From Eledone cirrhosa (lineage: Eukaryota; Mollusca; Cephalopoda; Octopoda; Eledonidae), in NCBI GenBank assembly GCA_964016885.1, contig OZ024744.1:21010098-21074097 (forward strand): 64,000 bases of DNA, written 5' to 3'. The notes under the pieces are model-generated. The model was not told the origin of the DNA, did not search any database, and saw nothing but the letters and a program-made list of their open reading frames with translations. This document shows positions 14,001 through 28,000 of this stretch, piece by piece; position 1 is the first letter of the stretch, and the number at the start of each line of letters is the position of its first letter. The position numbers and the translations under genes were made by a program.

Positions 14001-16084
14001 GAATCTTAAGATAACATTCGTTTTAACAACAGTTGAATCTTAAGAACTGACTCGTTTTAACAACAGTTGAATCTTAAGATAAAACTCGTTTTAACAACAG
14101 TTGAATCTTAAGAACTGACTCGTTTTAACGACAGCTGAATCTTAAGATAAATCTTGTTTTAACAAGAGTTGAATCTTAAAGATAAAACTCGCTTTAACAA
14201 CAGTTGAATCTTAAGAACTGACTCGTTTTAACAACAGTTGAATCTTAAGACACAACCCGTTTTAACAACAGTTGAATATTAAGAACTGTCTCGTTTTAAC
14301 AACAGTTGAATGTTAAGATAAAACTCGTTTTAACAATAGTTGTATCTTAAGAACAGACTCGTTTTAACAACAGTTGAATCTTCAAATAAAACTCGTTTTA
14401 ACAACAGTTGAATCTTAAGAACTGACTCGTTTTAACAACAGTTGAATGTTAAGATAAAACTCGTTTTAACAATAGTGGAATCTTAAGAACTGACTCGTTT
14501 TAACAACAGTTGAATCTTAAGATAAAACTCGTTTTAACAACAGTTGAATCTTAAGAACTGACTCGTTTTAACGACAGATGAATCTTAAGATAAAACTCGT
14601 TTTAACAACAGTTCAAACTTAAGAAATGACTCGTTTTAACAACAGTTGAATCTTATGAACTGACTCATTTTAACAACAGTTGAATCTTAAGAACTGATTC
14701 GTTTTAACAACAGTTGAATCTTAAGATAAAACTCGTTTTAACAACAGTTGAATCTTAAGACAAAACTCGTTTTAGCAACAGTTGAATCTTAAGAACTGAC
14801 TTGTTCTAACAACAGTTCAGCCTTAAGAACTGACTCGTTTTAAAACAGTTGAATCGTTAGAACTGACTCGTTTTAACAACAGTTGAATCTTAAAATAAAA
14901 CTCGTTTTAACAATAGTTGAATCTCAAGAACTGACTCGTTTTAGCAACAGTTGAATCTTAAGATAACACTCGTTTTCATAACAGTTGAATCTTAAGAACT
15001 GTTTCGTTTTAACAACAGTTGAATTTTAAGATAAACCTCGTTTTGACAACAGTTGAATCATAAGAACTGACTCGTTTTAACAACAGTTAAATCTTAATAA
15101 CTGACTCGTTTTAACAACAGTTGAATGTTAAGATAAAACTCGTTTTAACAATAGTTGAATCTTAAGAACTGACTCGTTTTAACAACAGTTGAATCTTAAG
15201 ATAAAACTCGTTTTAACAACTGTTGAATCTTAAGAACTGACTCGTTTTAACGACAGCTGAATCTTAAGATAAAACTCGTTTTAACAACAGTTCAAACTTA
15301 AGAAATGACTCGTTTTAACAACAGTTGAATCTTATGAACTGACTCATTTTAACAACAGTTGAATCTTAAGAACTGATTCGTTTTAACAACAGCTGAATCT
15401 TAAGATAAAACTCGTTTTAACAACAGTTGAATCTTAAGAACTGACTCGTCTTAACAACAGCTGAATCTTAAGATAAAACTCGTTTTAACAACAGTTGAAT
15501 CTTAAGAACTGACTCGTTTTAACAACAGCTGAATCTTAAGATAAAACTCGTTTTAACAACAGTTGAATCTTCAAATAAAACTCGTTTTAACAACAGTTGA
15601 ATCTTAAGAACTGACTCGTTTTAACAACAGTTGAATGTTAAGATAAAACTCGTTTTAACAATAGTGGAATCTTAAGAACTGACTCGTTTTAACAACAGTT
15701 GAATCTTAAGATAAAACTCGTTTTAACAACAGTTGAATCTTAAGAACTGACTCGTTTTAACAACAGCTGGATCTTAAGATAAAACTCGTTTTAACAACAG
15801 TTCAAACTTAAGAAATGACTCGTTTTAACAAAAGTTGAATCTTATGAACTCACTCATTTTAACAACAGTTGAATCTTAAGATAACATTCGTTTTAACAAC
15901 AGTTGAATCTTAAGAACTGATTCGTTTTAACAACAGTTGAATCTTAAGATAAAACTCGTTTTAACAACACTTGAATCTTAAGAACGGACTCGTTTTAACA
16001 ACACCTGAATCTTAAGATAAAACTCGTTTTAACAACAGTTGAATCTTAAGAACTGATTCGTTTTAACAACAGTTCAAACTTAAG
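8026..16084. repeat. 8-kb superrepeat, copy 2
   Basis: The second copy, bounded by CTAATG monomers at 8,026 and 16,085, with the internal one at 12,718. TTCAGCC markers lie at 9,510, 11,176 and 14,815, in the same order as in copy 1. Compared with copy 1, about 136 bases differ around 270-420/8,290-8,420. A 102-base insertion (3 monomers) lies near 9,020-9,150, seen because copies 1 and 3 both go straight from CGACAGCTG through one B monomer to GTTGGATC. About 272 bases (8 monomers) are missing near 15,565. ACACAACCCG is kept at about 14,252. Private point changes such as ACTAGTTTT at 8,271 show that the copies have diverged since duplication. Confidence 0.8.
15540..15590. repeat. Deletion junction in superrepeat copy 2
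   Basis: A B monomer runs straight into the CTTCAAATAAAACTCG monomer at about 15,565. In copy 1 (7,231-7,520) eight monomers lie between these points, including the CTTAACATA, ACTCTTTTTAAC, TATGAGCTAACTCA and TTAAGTTAAGACTCG forms. The loss is a whole number of monomers (272 bases), as expected from unequal exchange in register. Confidence 0.6.
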
Positions 16085-19010
16085 AACTGACTCGTTTTAA
16101 CAACAGTTGAATCTAATGAACTGACTCATTTTAACAACAGTTGAATCTTAAGATAACATTCGTTTTAACAACAGTTGAATCTTAAGAACTGACTCGTTTT
16201 AACAGCAGTTGAATCTTAAAGATAAAACTCGTTTCGACAACAGTTGAATCTTAAGAACTGACTCGTTTTAACAACAGCTGAATCTTAAGATAAAACTCGT
16301 TTTAACAACAGTTGAATCTTAAGATAAAACTCGTTTTAACAACAGTTGAATCTTAAGATAAAACTCGTTTTAACAACAGTTGAATCTTAAGAACTGATTC
16401 GTTTTAACAACAGCTGAATCTTAAGATAAAACTCGTTTTAACAACAGTTGAATCTTAAGAACTGATTCGTTTTAACAACAGCTGAATCTTAAGATAAAAC
16501 TCGTTTTAACAACAGTTGAATCTTAAGAACTGACTCGTTTTAACAACAGCTGAATCTTAAGATAAAACTTGTTTTAACAACAGTTGAATCTTAAGATAAA
16601 ACTCGTTTTAACAACAGTTGAATCTTAAGAACTGACTCTTTTTAACAACAGTTGAATCTTAAGATAAAACTCGTTTTAACAACAGTTGAATCTTATGAGC
16701 TAACTCATTTTAACAACAGTTGAATCTTAAGTTAAGACTCGTTTTAACAACAGTTGAATCTTAAGAACTGACTCGTTTTAACAACAGCTGAATCTTAAGA
16801 TAAAACTCGTTTTATCAACAGTTGAATCTTAAGAACTGAGTCGTTTTAACAACAGCTGAATCTTAAGATAAAACTCGTTTTAACAACAGTTGAATCTTAA
16901 GATAAAACTCGTTTTAACAACAGTTGAATCTTAAGTACTGACTCGTTTTAACAACAGTTGAATCTTAAGATAAAACTCGTTTTAACAACAGTTGAATCTT
17001 ATGAACTAACTCATTTTAACAACAGTTGAATCTTAAGTTAAGACTCGTTTTAACAACAGTTGAATCTTAAGAACTGACTCGTTTTAACGACAGCTGAATC
17101 TTAAGATAAAACTCGTTTTAACAACAGTTGGATCTTAAGAACTGACTCGTTTTAACAACAGTTGAATCTTACGATAAAACTCGTTTTAACAACAGTTGAA
17201 TCTTATGAACTAACTCATTTTAACAACAGTTGAATCTTAAGTTAAGACTCGTTTTAACAACAGTTGAATATTAAGACAAAACCCGTTTTAACAACAGTTG
17301 AATCTTAAGAACTGTCTCGTTTTAACAACAGTTGAATCTTAAGATAAACCTCGTTTTAACAACAGTTTAATCTTAAGAACTGACTCGTTTTAACAACAGT
17401 TGAATCTTAAGACAAAACTCGTTTTAACAACAGTTGAATCTTAAGAACTGACTTGTTCTAACAACAGTTCAGCCTTAAGAACTGACTCGTTTTAAAACAG
17501 TTGAATCGTTAGAACTGACTCGTTTTAACAACAGTTGAATCTTAAAATAAAACTCGTTTTAACAATAGTTGAATCTCAAGAACTGACTCGTTTTAGCAAC
17601 AGTTGAATCTTAAGATAACACTCGTTTTCATAACAGTTGAATCTTAAGAACTGTCTCGTTTTAACAACAGTTGAATCTTAAAATAAAACTCGTTTTAACA
17701 ACAGCTGAATCTTAAGATAAAACTCGTTTTAACAACAGTTGAATCTTAAGATAAAACTCGTTTTAACAACAGTTGAATCTTAAGAACTGACTCTTTTTAA
17801 CAACAGTTGAATTTTAAGATAAACCTCGATTTGACAACAGTTGAATCTTAAGAACTGACTCGTTTTAACAACAGTTAAATCTTAATAACTGACTCGATTT
17901 AACAACAGTTGAATGTTAAGATAAAACTCGTTTTAACAATAGTTGAATCTTAAGATAAAACTCGTTTTAACAACTGTTGAATCTTAAGAACTGACTCGTT
18001 TTAACAACAGCTGAATCTTAAGATAAAACTCGTTTTAACAACAGTTGAATCTTAAGAACTGACTCGTTTTAACAACAGCTGAATCTTAAGATAAAACTCG
18101 TTTTAACAACAGTTCAAACTTAAGAAATGACTCGTTTTAAGAAAAGTTGAATCTTATGAACTCACTCATTTTAACAACAGTTGAATCTTAAGATAACATT
18201 CGTTTTAACAATAGTTCAATCTTAAGAACTGATTCGTTTTAACAACAGTTGAATCTTAAGATAAAACTCGTTTTAACCACATTTGAATCTTAAGAACGGA
18301 CTCGTTTTAACAACAGCTGAATCTTAAGATAAAACTCGTTTTAACAACAGTTGAATCTTAAGAACTGATTCGTTTTAACAACAGTTCAAACTTAAGAACT
18401 GATTCGTTTTAACAACAGTTGAATCTTATGAACTGACTCATTTTAACAACAGTTGAATCTTAAGATAACATTCGTTTTAACAACAGTTGAATCTTAAGAT
18501 AAAACTCGTTTTAACAACAGTTGAATCTTAAGAACTGACTCGTTTTAACGACAGCTGAATCTTAAGATAAATCTCGTTTTAACAACAGTTGAATCTTAAA
18601 GATAAAACTCGCTTTAACAACAGTTGAATCTTAAGAACTGACTCGTTTTAACAACAGTTGAATCTTAAGACAAAACCCGTGTTAACAACAGTTGAATATT
18701 AAGAACTGTCTCGTTTTAACAACAGTTGAATGTTAAGATAAAACTCGTTTTAACAATAGTGGAATCTTAAGAACTGACTCGTTTTAACAACAGTTGAATC
18801 TTAAGATAAAACTCGTTTTAACAACAGTTGAATCTTAAGAACTGACTCGTTTTAACGACAGATGAATCTTAAGATAAAACTCGTTTTAACAACAGTTCAA
18901 ACTTAAGAAATGACTCGTTTTAACAACAGTTGAATCTTATGAACTGACTCATTTTAACAACAGTTGAATCTTAAGAACTGATTCGTTTTAACAACAGTTG
19001 AATCTTAAGA
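16085..19010. repeat. 8-kb superrepeat, partial copy 3
   Basis: It opens with the CTAATG monomer at 16,085 and follows the order of copy 2, with the TTCAGCC marker at 17,467, AATAGTTCAATC near 18,210 and CCACATTTG near 18,276 (copy 2: 9,510, about 10,250 and about 10,321). It then departs from copy 2. After about 18,740 four monomers present in copy 2 are missing, and beyond roughly 19,010 the order of heads no longer matches. The right edge is therefore approximate. The variant CCCGTGTTAAC, which is typical of the next domain, already appears at 18,679. Confidence 0.65.
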
Positions 19011-21459
19011 TAAAACTCGTTTTAACAACAGTTGAATCTTAAGAACTGACTCGTTTTAACAACAGCTGAATCTTAAGATAAAACTCGTTTTAACAACAGT
19101 TCAAACTTAAGAAATGACTCGTTTTAAGAAAAGTTGAATCTTATGAACTCACTCATTTTAACAACAGTTGAATCTTAAGATAACATTCGTTTTAACAACA
19201 GTTGAATCTTAAGAACTGATTCGTTTTAACAACAGTTGAATCTTAAGATAAAACTCGTTTTAACAACAGTTGAATCTTAAGAACGGACTCGTTTTAACAA
19301 CAGCTGAATCTTAAGATAAAACTCGTTTTAACAACAGTTGAATATTAAGAACTGATTCGTTTTAACAACAGTTCAAACTTAAGAACTGATTCGTTTTAAC
19401 AACAGTTGAATCTTATGAACTGACTCATTTTAACAACAGTTGAATCTTAAGATAACATTCGTTTTAACAACAGTTGAATCTTAAGAACTGACTCGTTTTA
19501 ACAACAGTTGAATCTTAAGATAAAACTCGTTTTAACAGCAGTTGAATCTTAAGAACTGACTCGTTTTAACGACAGCTGAATCTTAAGATAAATCTCGTTT
19601 TAACAACAGTTGAATCTTAAAGATAAAACTCGCTTTAACAACAGTTGAATCTTAAGAACTGACTCGTTTTAACAACAGTTGAATCTTAAGACAAAACCCG
19701 TTTTAACAACAGTTGAATCTTAAGAACTGTCTCGTTTTAACAACAGTTGAATCTTAAGATAAACCTCGTTTTAACAACAGTTTAATCTTAAGAACTGACT
19801 CGTTTTAACAACAGTTGAATCTTAAGACAAAACTCGTTTTAACAACAGTTGAATCTTAAGAACTGACTTGTTCTAACAACAGTTCAGCCTTAAGAACTGA
19901 CTCGTTTTAAAACAGTTGAATCGTTAGAACTGACTCGTTTTAACAACAGTTGAATCTTAAAATAAAACTCGTTTTAATAATAGTTGAATCTCAAGAACTG
20001 ACTCGTTTTAGCAACAGTTGAATCTTAAGATAACACCCGTTTTCATAACAGTTGAATCTTAAGAACTGTCTCGTTTTAACAACAGTTGAATCTTAAAATA
20101 AAACTCGTTTTAACAACAGCTGAATCTTAAGATAAAACTCGTTTTAACAACAGTTGAATCTTAAGATAAAACTCGTTTTAACAACAGTTGAATCTTAAGA
20201 ACTGAGTCTTTTTAACAACAGTTGAATTTTAAGATAAACCTCGTTTTGACAACAGTTGAATCTTAAGAACTGACTCGTTTTAACAACAGTTAAATCTTAA
20301 TAACTGACTCGTTTTAACAACAGTTGAATGTTAAGATAAAACTCGTTTTAACAATAGTTGAATCTTAAGATAAAACTCGTTTAACAACTGTTGAATCTTA
20401 AGAACTGACTCGTTTTAACAACAGCTGAATCTTAAGATAACATTCGTTTTAACAACAGTTGAATCTTAAGAACTGATTCGTTTTAACAACAGTTGAATCT
20501 TAAGATAAAACTCGTTTTAACCACAGTTGAATCTTAAGAACGGACTCGTTTTAACAACAGCTGAATCTTAAGATAAAACTCGTTTTAACAACAGTTGAAT
20601 CTTAAGAACTGATTCGTTTTAACAACAGTTCAAACTTAAGAACTGTTTCGTTTTAACAACAGTTGAATCTTATGAACTGACTCATTTTAACAACAGTTGA
20701 ATCTTAAGATAACATTCGTTTTAACAACAGTTGAATCTTAAGAACTGACTCGTTTTAACAACAGTTGAATCTTAAGATAAAACTCGTTTTAACAACAGTT
20801 GAATCTTAAGAACTGACTCGTTTTAACGACAGCTGAATCTTAAGATAAATCTCGTTTTAACAACAGTTGAATCTTAAAGATAAAACTCGCTTTAACAACA
20901 GTTGAATCTTAAGAACTGACTCGTTTTAACAACAGTTGAATCTTAAGACAAAACCCGTGTTAACAACAGTTGAATATTAAGAACTGTCTCGTTTTAACAA
21001 CAGTTGAATGTTAAGATAAAACTCGTTTTAACAATAGTTGTATCTTAAGAACTGACTCGTTTTAACAACAGTTGAATCTTCAAATAAAACTCGTTTTAAC
21101 AACAGTTGAATCTTAAGAACTGACTCGTTTTAACAACAGTTGAATGTTAAGATAAAACTCGTTTTAACAATAGTGGAATCTTAAGAACTGACTCGTTTTA
21201 ACAACAGTTGAATCTTAAGATAACACTCGTTTTAACAACAGTTGAATCTTAAGGACTGACTCGTTTTAACGACAGATGAATCTTAAGATAAAACTCGTTT
21301 TAACAACAGTTCAAACTTAATAAATGACTCGTTTTAACAACAGTTGAATCTTATGAACTGACTCATTTTAACAACAGTTGAATCTTAAGAACTGATTCGT
21401 TTTAACAACAGTTGAATCTTAAGATAAAACTCGTTTTAACAACAGTTGAATCTTAAGAA

Positions 21460-22030
21460 CTGACTCGTTTTAACAACAGCTGAATCTTAAGATAAAACTC
21501 GTTTTAACAACAGTTCAAACTTAAGAAATGACTCGTTTTAAGAAAAGTTGAATCTTATGAACTCACTCATTTTAACAACAGTTGAATCTTAAGATAACAT
21601 TCGTTTTAACAACAGTTGAATCTTAAGAACTGATTCGTTTTAACAACAGTTGAATCTTAAGATAAAACTCGTTTTAACGACAGTTGAATCTTAAGAACGG
21701 ACTCGTTTTAACAACAGCTGAATCTTAAGATAAAACTCGTTTTAACAACAGTTGAATCTTAAGAACTGACTCGTTTTAACAACAGCTGAATCTTAAGATA
21801 AAACTCGTTTTAACGACAGTTCAAACTTAAGAAATGACTCGTTTTAAGAAAAGTTGAATCTTATGAACTCACTCATTTTAACAACAGTTGAATCTTAAGA
21901 TAACATTCGTTTTAACAACAGTTGAATCTTAAGAACTGATTCGTTTTAACAACAGTTGAATCGTAAGATAAAACTCGTTTTAACAACAGTTGAATCTTAA
22001 GAACGGACTCGTTTTAACAACAGCTGAATC
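21460..22030. repeat. 306-bp (9-monomer) local tandem duplication
   Basis: The form TTTTAAGAAAAG occurs at 21,536 and again at 21,842, exactly 306 bases (9 x 34) apart. The same order of heads follows each: TATGAACTCACTCA, ATAACATTCG, AACTGATTCG, B, AACGGACTCG. Both copies hold a TAACGACAGTT variant (about 21,678 and 21,812). The second copy has a private GAATCGTAAG change near 21,961. The copies part after about 22,030. Confidence 0.75.
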
Positions 22031-25000
22031 TTAAGATAAAACTCGTTTTAACAACAGTTGAATCTTAAGATAAAACTCGTTTTAACAACAGTTGAATCTT
22101 AAGTACTGACTCGTTTTAACAACAGTTGAATCTTAAGATAAAACTCGTTTTAACAACAGTTGAATCTTATGAACTAACTCATTTTAACAACAGTTGAATC
22201 TTAAGTTAAGACTCGTTTTAACAACAGTTGAATCTTAAGAACTGACTCGTTTTAACGACAGCTGAATCTTAAGATAAAACTCGTTTTAACAACAGTTGGA
22301 TCTTAAGAACTGACTCGTTTTAACAACAGTTGAATCTTACGATAAAACTCGTTTTAACAACAGTTGAATCTTATGAACTAACTCATTTTAACAACAGTTG
22401 AATCTTAAGTTAAGACTCGTTTTAACAACAGTTGAATATTAAGACAAAACCCGTTTTAACAACAGTTGAATCTTAAGAACTGTCTCGTTTTAACAACAGT
22501 TGAATCTTAAGATAAACCTCGTTTTAACAACAGTTTAATCTTAAGAACTGACTCGTTTTAACAACAGTTGAATCTTAAGACAAAACTCGTTTTAACAACA
22601 GTTGAATCTTAAGAACTGACTTGTTCTAACAACAGTTCAGCCTTAAGAACTGACTCGTTTTAAAACAGTTGAATCGTTAGAACTGACTCGTTTTAACAAC
22701 AGTTGAATCTTAAAATAAAACTCGTTTTAACAATAGTTGAATCTCAAGAACTGACTCGTTTTAGCAACAGTTGAATCTTAAGATAACACTCGTTTTCATA
22801 ACAGTTGAATCTTAAGAACTGTCTCGTTTTAACAACAGTTGAATCTTAGAATAAAACTCGTTTTAACAACAGCTGAATCTTAAGATAAAACTCGTTTTAA
22901 CAACAGTTGAATCTTAAGATAAAACTCGTTTTAACAACAGTTGAATCTTAAGAACTGACTCTTTTTAACAACAGTTGAATTTTAAGATAAACCTCGTTTT
23001 GGCAACAGTTGAATCTTAAGAACTGACTCGTTTTAACAACAGTTAAATCTTAATAACTGACTCGTTTTAACAACAGTTGAATGTTAAGATAAAACCCGTT
23101 TTAACAATAGTTGAATCTTAAGATAAAACTCGTTTTAACAACTGTTGAATCTTAAGAACTGACTCGTTTTAACAACAGCTGAATCTTACGATAAAACTCG
23201 TTTTAACAACAGTTGAATCTTAAGAACTGACTCGTTTTAACAACAGCTGAATCTTAAGATAAAACTCGTTTTAACAACAGTTCAAACTTAAGAAATGACT
23301 CGTTTTAAGAAAAGTTGAATCTTATGAACTCACTCATTTTAACAACAGTTGAATCTTAAGATAACATTCGTTTTAACAATAGTTGAATCTTAAGAACTGA
23401 TTCGTTTTAACAACAGTTGAATCTTAAGATAAAACTCGTTTTAACCACAGTTGAATCTTAAGAACGGACTCGTTTTAACAACAGCTGAATCTTAAGATAA
23501 AACTCGTTTTAACAACAGTTGAATCTTAAGAACTGATTCGTTTTAACAACAGTTCAAACTTAAGAACTGATTCGTTTTAACAACAGTTGAATCTTATGAA
23601 CTGACTCATTTTAACAACAGTTGAATCTTAAGATAACATTCGTTTTAACAACAGTTGAATCTTAAGAACTGACTCGTTTTAACAACAGTTGAATCTTAAG
23701 ATAAAACTCGTTTTAACAACAGTTGAATCTTAAGAACTGACTCGTTTTAACGACAGCTGAATCTTAAGATAAATCTCGTTTTAACAACAGTTGAATCTTA
23801 AAGATAAAACTCGTTTTAACAACAGTTGAATCTTAAGAACTGACTCGTTTTAACAACAGTTGAATCTTAAGACAAAACCCGTGTTAACAACAGTTGAATA
23901 TTAAGAACTGTCTCGTTTTAACAACAGTTGAATGTTAAGATAAAACTCGTTTTAACAATAGTTGTATCTTAAGAACTGACTCGTTTTAACAACAGTTGAA
24001 TCTTCAAATAAAACTCGTTTTAACAACAGTTGAATCTTAAGAACTGACTCGTTTTAACAACAGTTGAATGTTAAGATAAAACTCGTTTTAACAATAGTGG
24101 AATCTTAAGAACTGACTCGTTTTAACAACAGTTGAATCTTAAGATAAAACTCGTTTTAACAACAGTTGAATCTTAAGAACTGACTCGTTTTAACGACAGA
24201 TGAATCTTAAGATAAAACTCGTTTTAACAACAGTTCAAACTTAAGAAATGACTCGTTTTAACAACAGTTGAATCTTATGAACTGACTCATTTTAACAACA
24301 GTTGAATCTTAAGAACTGATTCGTTTTAACAACAGTTGAATCTTAAGATAAAACTCGTTTTAACAACAGTTGAATCTTAAGAACTGACTCGTTTTAACAA
24401 CAGCTGAATCTTAAGATAAAACTCGTTTTAACAACAGTTCAAACTTAAGAAATGACTCGTTTTAAGAAAAGTTGAATCTTATGAACTCACTCATTTTAAC
24501 AACAGTTGAATCTTAAGATAACATTCGTTTTAACAACAGTTGAATCTTAAGAACTGATTCGTTTTAACAACAGTTGAATCTTAAGATAAAACTCGTTTTA
24601 ACAACAGTTGAATCTTAAGAACGGACTCGTTTTAACAACAGTTGAATCTTAAGATAAAACTCGTTTTAACAACAGTTCAAACTTAAGAAATGACTCGTTT
24701 TAACAACAGTTGAATCTTATGAACTGACTCATTTTAACAACAGTTGAATCTTAAGAACTGATTCGTTTTAACAACAGCTGAATCTTAAGATAAAACTCGT
24801 TTTAACAACAGTTGAATCTTAAGAACTGACTCGTTTTAACAACAGCTGAATCTTAAGATAAAACTCGTTTTAACAACAGTTGAATCTTAAGATAAAACTC
24901 GTTTTAACAACAGTTGAATCTTAAGAACTGACTCGTTTTAACAACAGTTGAATCTTAAGACAAAACCCGTTTTAACAACAGTTGAATCTTAAGAACTGTC

Positions 25001-28000
25001 TCGTTTTAACAACAGTTGAATCTTAAGATAAACCTCGTTTTAACAACAGTTTAATCTTAAGAACTGACTCGTTTTAACAACAGTTGAATCTTAAGACAAA
25101 ACTCGTTTTAACAACAGTTGAATCTTAAGAACTGACTTGTTCTAACAACAGTTCAGCCTTAAGAACTGACTCGTTTTAAAACAGTTGAATCGTTAGAACT
25201 GACTCGTTTTAACAACAGTTGAATCTTAAAATAAAACTCGTTTTAACAATAGTTGAATCTCAAGAACTGACTCGTTTTAGCAACAGTTGAATCTTAAGAT
25301 AACACCCGTTTTCATAACAGTTGAATCTTAAGAACTGTCTCGTTTTAACAACAGTTGAATCTTAAAATAAAACTCGTTTTAACAACAGCTGAATCTTAAG
25401 ATAAAACTCGTTTTAACAACAGTTGAATCTTAAGATAAAACTCGTTTTAACAACAGTTGAATCTTAAGAACTGACTCTTTTTAACAACAGTTGAATTTTA
25501 AGATAAACCTCGTTTTGACAACAGTTGAATCTTAAGAACTGACTCGTTTTAACAACAGTTAAATCTTAATAACTGACTCGTTTTAACAACAGTTGAATGT
25601 TAAGATAAAACTCGTTTTAACAATAGTTGAATCTTAAGATAAAACTCGTTTAACAACTGTTGAATCTTAAGAACTGACTCGTTTTAACAACAGCTGAATC
25701 TTAAGATAAAACTCGTTTTAACAACAGTTGAATCTTAAGAACTGACTCGTTTTAACAACAGCTGAATCTTAAGATAAAACTCGTTTTAACAACAGTTCAA
25801 ACTTAAGAAATGACTCGTTTTAACAACAGCTGAATCTTAAGATAAAACTCGTTTTAACAACAGTTGAATCTTAAGAACTGATTCGTTTTAACAACAGTTC
25901 AAACTTAAGAACTGATTCGTTTTAACAACAGTTGAATCTTATGAACTGACTCATTTTAACAACAGTTGAATCTTAAGATAACATTCGTTTTAACAACAGT
26001 TGAATCTTAAGAACTGACTCGTTTTAACAACAGTTGAATCTTAAGATAAAACTCGTTTTAACAACAGTTGAATCTTAAGAAGTGACTCGTTTTAACGACA
26101 GCTGAATCTTAAGATAAATCTAGTTTTAACAACAGTTGAATCTTAAAGATAAAACTCGCTTTAACAACAGTTGAATCTTAAGAACTGACTCGTTTTAACA
26201 ACAGTTGAATCTTAAGACCAAACCCGTGTTAACAACAGTTGAATATTAAGAACTGTCTCGTTTTAACAACAGTTGAATGTTAAGATAAAACTCGTTTTAA
26301 CAATAGTTGTATCTTAAGAACTGACTCGTTTTAACAACAGTTTAATCTTCAAATAAAACTCGTTTTAACAACAGTTGAATCTTAAGAACTGACTCGTTTT
26401 AACAACAGTTGAATGTTAAGATAAAACTCGTTTTAACAATAGTGGAATCTTAAGAACTGACTCGTTTTAAAAACAGTTGAATCTTAAGATAAAACTCGTT
26501 TTAACAACAGTTGAATCTTAAGAACTGACTCGTTTTAACGACAGATGAATCTTAAGATAAAACTCGTTTTAACAACAGTTCAAACTTAAGAAATGACTCG
26601 TTTTAACAACAGTTGAATCTTATGAACTGACTCATTTTAACAACAGTTGAATCTTAAGAACTGATTCGTTTTAACAACAGTTGAATCTTAAGATAAAACT
26701 CGTTTTAACAACAGTTGAATCTTAAGAACTGACTCGTTTTAACAACAGCTGAATCTTAAGATAAAACTCGTTTTAACAACAGTTCAAACTTAAGAAATGA
26801 CTCGTTTTAAGAAAAGTTGAATCTTATGAACTCACTCATTTTAACAACAGTTGAATCTTAAGATAACATTCGATTTAACAACAGTTGAATCTTAAGAACG
26901 GATTCGTTTTAACAACAGTTGAATCTTAAGATAAAACTCGTTTTAACAACAGTTGAATCTTAAGAACGGACTCGTTTTAACAACAGCTGAATCTTAAGAT
27001 AAAACTCGTTTTAACAACAGTTGAATCTTAAGAACTGATTCGTTTTAACAACAGTTCAAACTTAAGAACTGATTCGTTTTAACAACAGTTGAATCTTATG
27101 AACTGACTCATTTTAACAACAGTTGAATCTTAAGATAACATTCGTTTTAACAACAGTTGAATCTTAAGAACTGACTCGTTTTAACAACAGTTGAATCTTA
27201 AGATAAAACTCGTTTTAACAACAGTTGAATCTTAAGAACTGACTCGTTTTAACGACAGCTGAATCTTAAGATAAATCTCCTTTTAACAACAGTTGAATCT
27301 TAAAGATAAAACTGGCTTTAACAACAGTTGAATCTTAAGAACTGACTCGTTTTAACAACAGTTGAATCTTAAGACAAAACCCGTTTTAACAACAGTTGAA
27401 TATTAAGAACTGTCTCGTTTTAACAACAGTTGAATGTTAAGATAAAACTCGTTTTAACAATAGTTGTATCTTAAGAACTGACTCGTTTTAACAACAGTTG
27501 AATCTTCAAATAAAACTCGTTTTAACAACAGTTGAATCTTAAGAACTGACTCGTTTTAACAACAGTTGAATGTTAAGATAAAACTCGTTTTAACAATAGT
27601 GGAATCTTAAGAACTGACTCGTTTTAACAACAGTTGAATCTTAAGATAAAACTCGTTTTAACAACAGTTGAATCTTAAGAACTGACTCGTTTGAACGACA
27701 GATGAATCTTAAGATAAAACTCGTTTTAACAACAGTTCAAACTTAAGAAATGACTCGTTTTAACAACAGTTGAATTTTATGAACTGACTCATTTTAACAA
27801 CAGTTGAATCTTAAGAACTGATTCGTTTTAACAACAGTTGAATCTTAAGATAAAACTCGTTTTAACAACAGTTGAATCTTAAAAACTGACTCGTTTTAAC
27901 AACAGCTGAATCTTAAGATAAAACTCGTTTTAACAACAGTTGATTCTTAAGAACTGACTCGTTTTAACAACAGCTGAATCTTAAGATAAAACTCGTTTTA

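Noticed and set aside
26150..26240. GACCAAACCCG as a new monomer family
   Set aside because: It is a single-base change of the ACAAAACCCG head, seen once.
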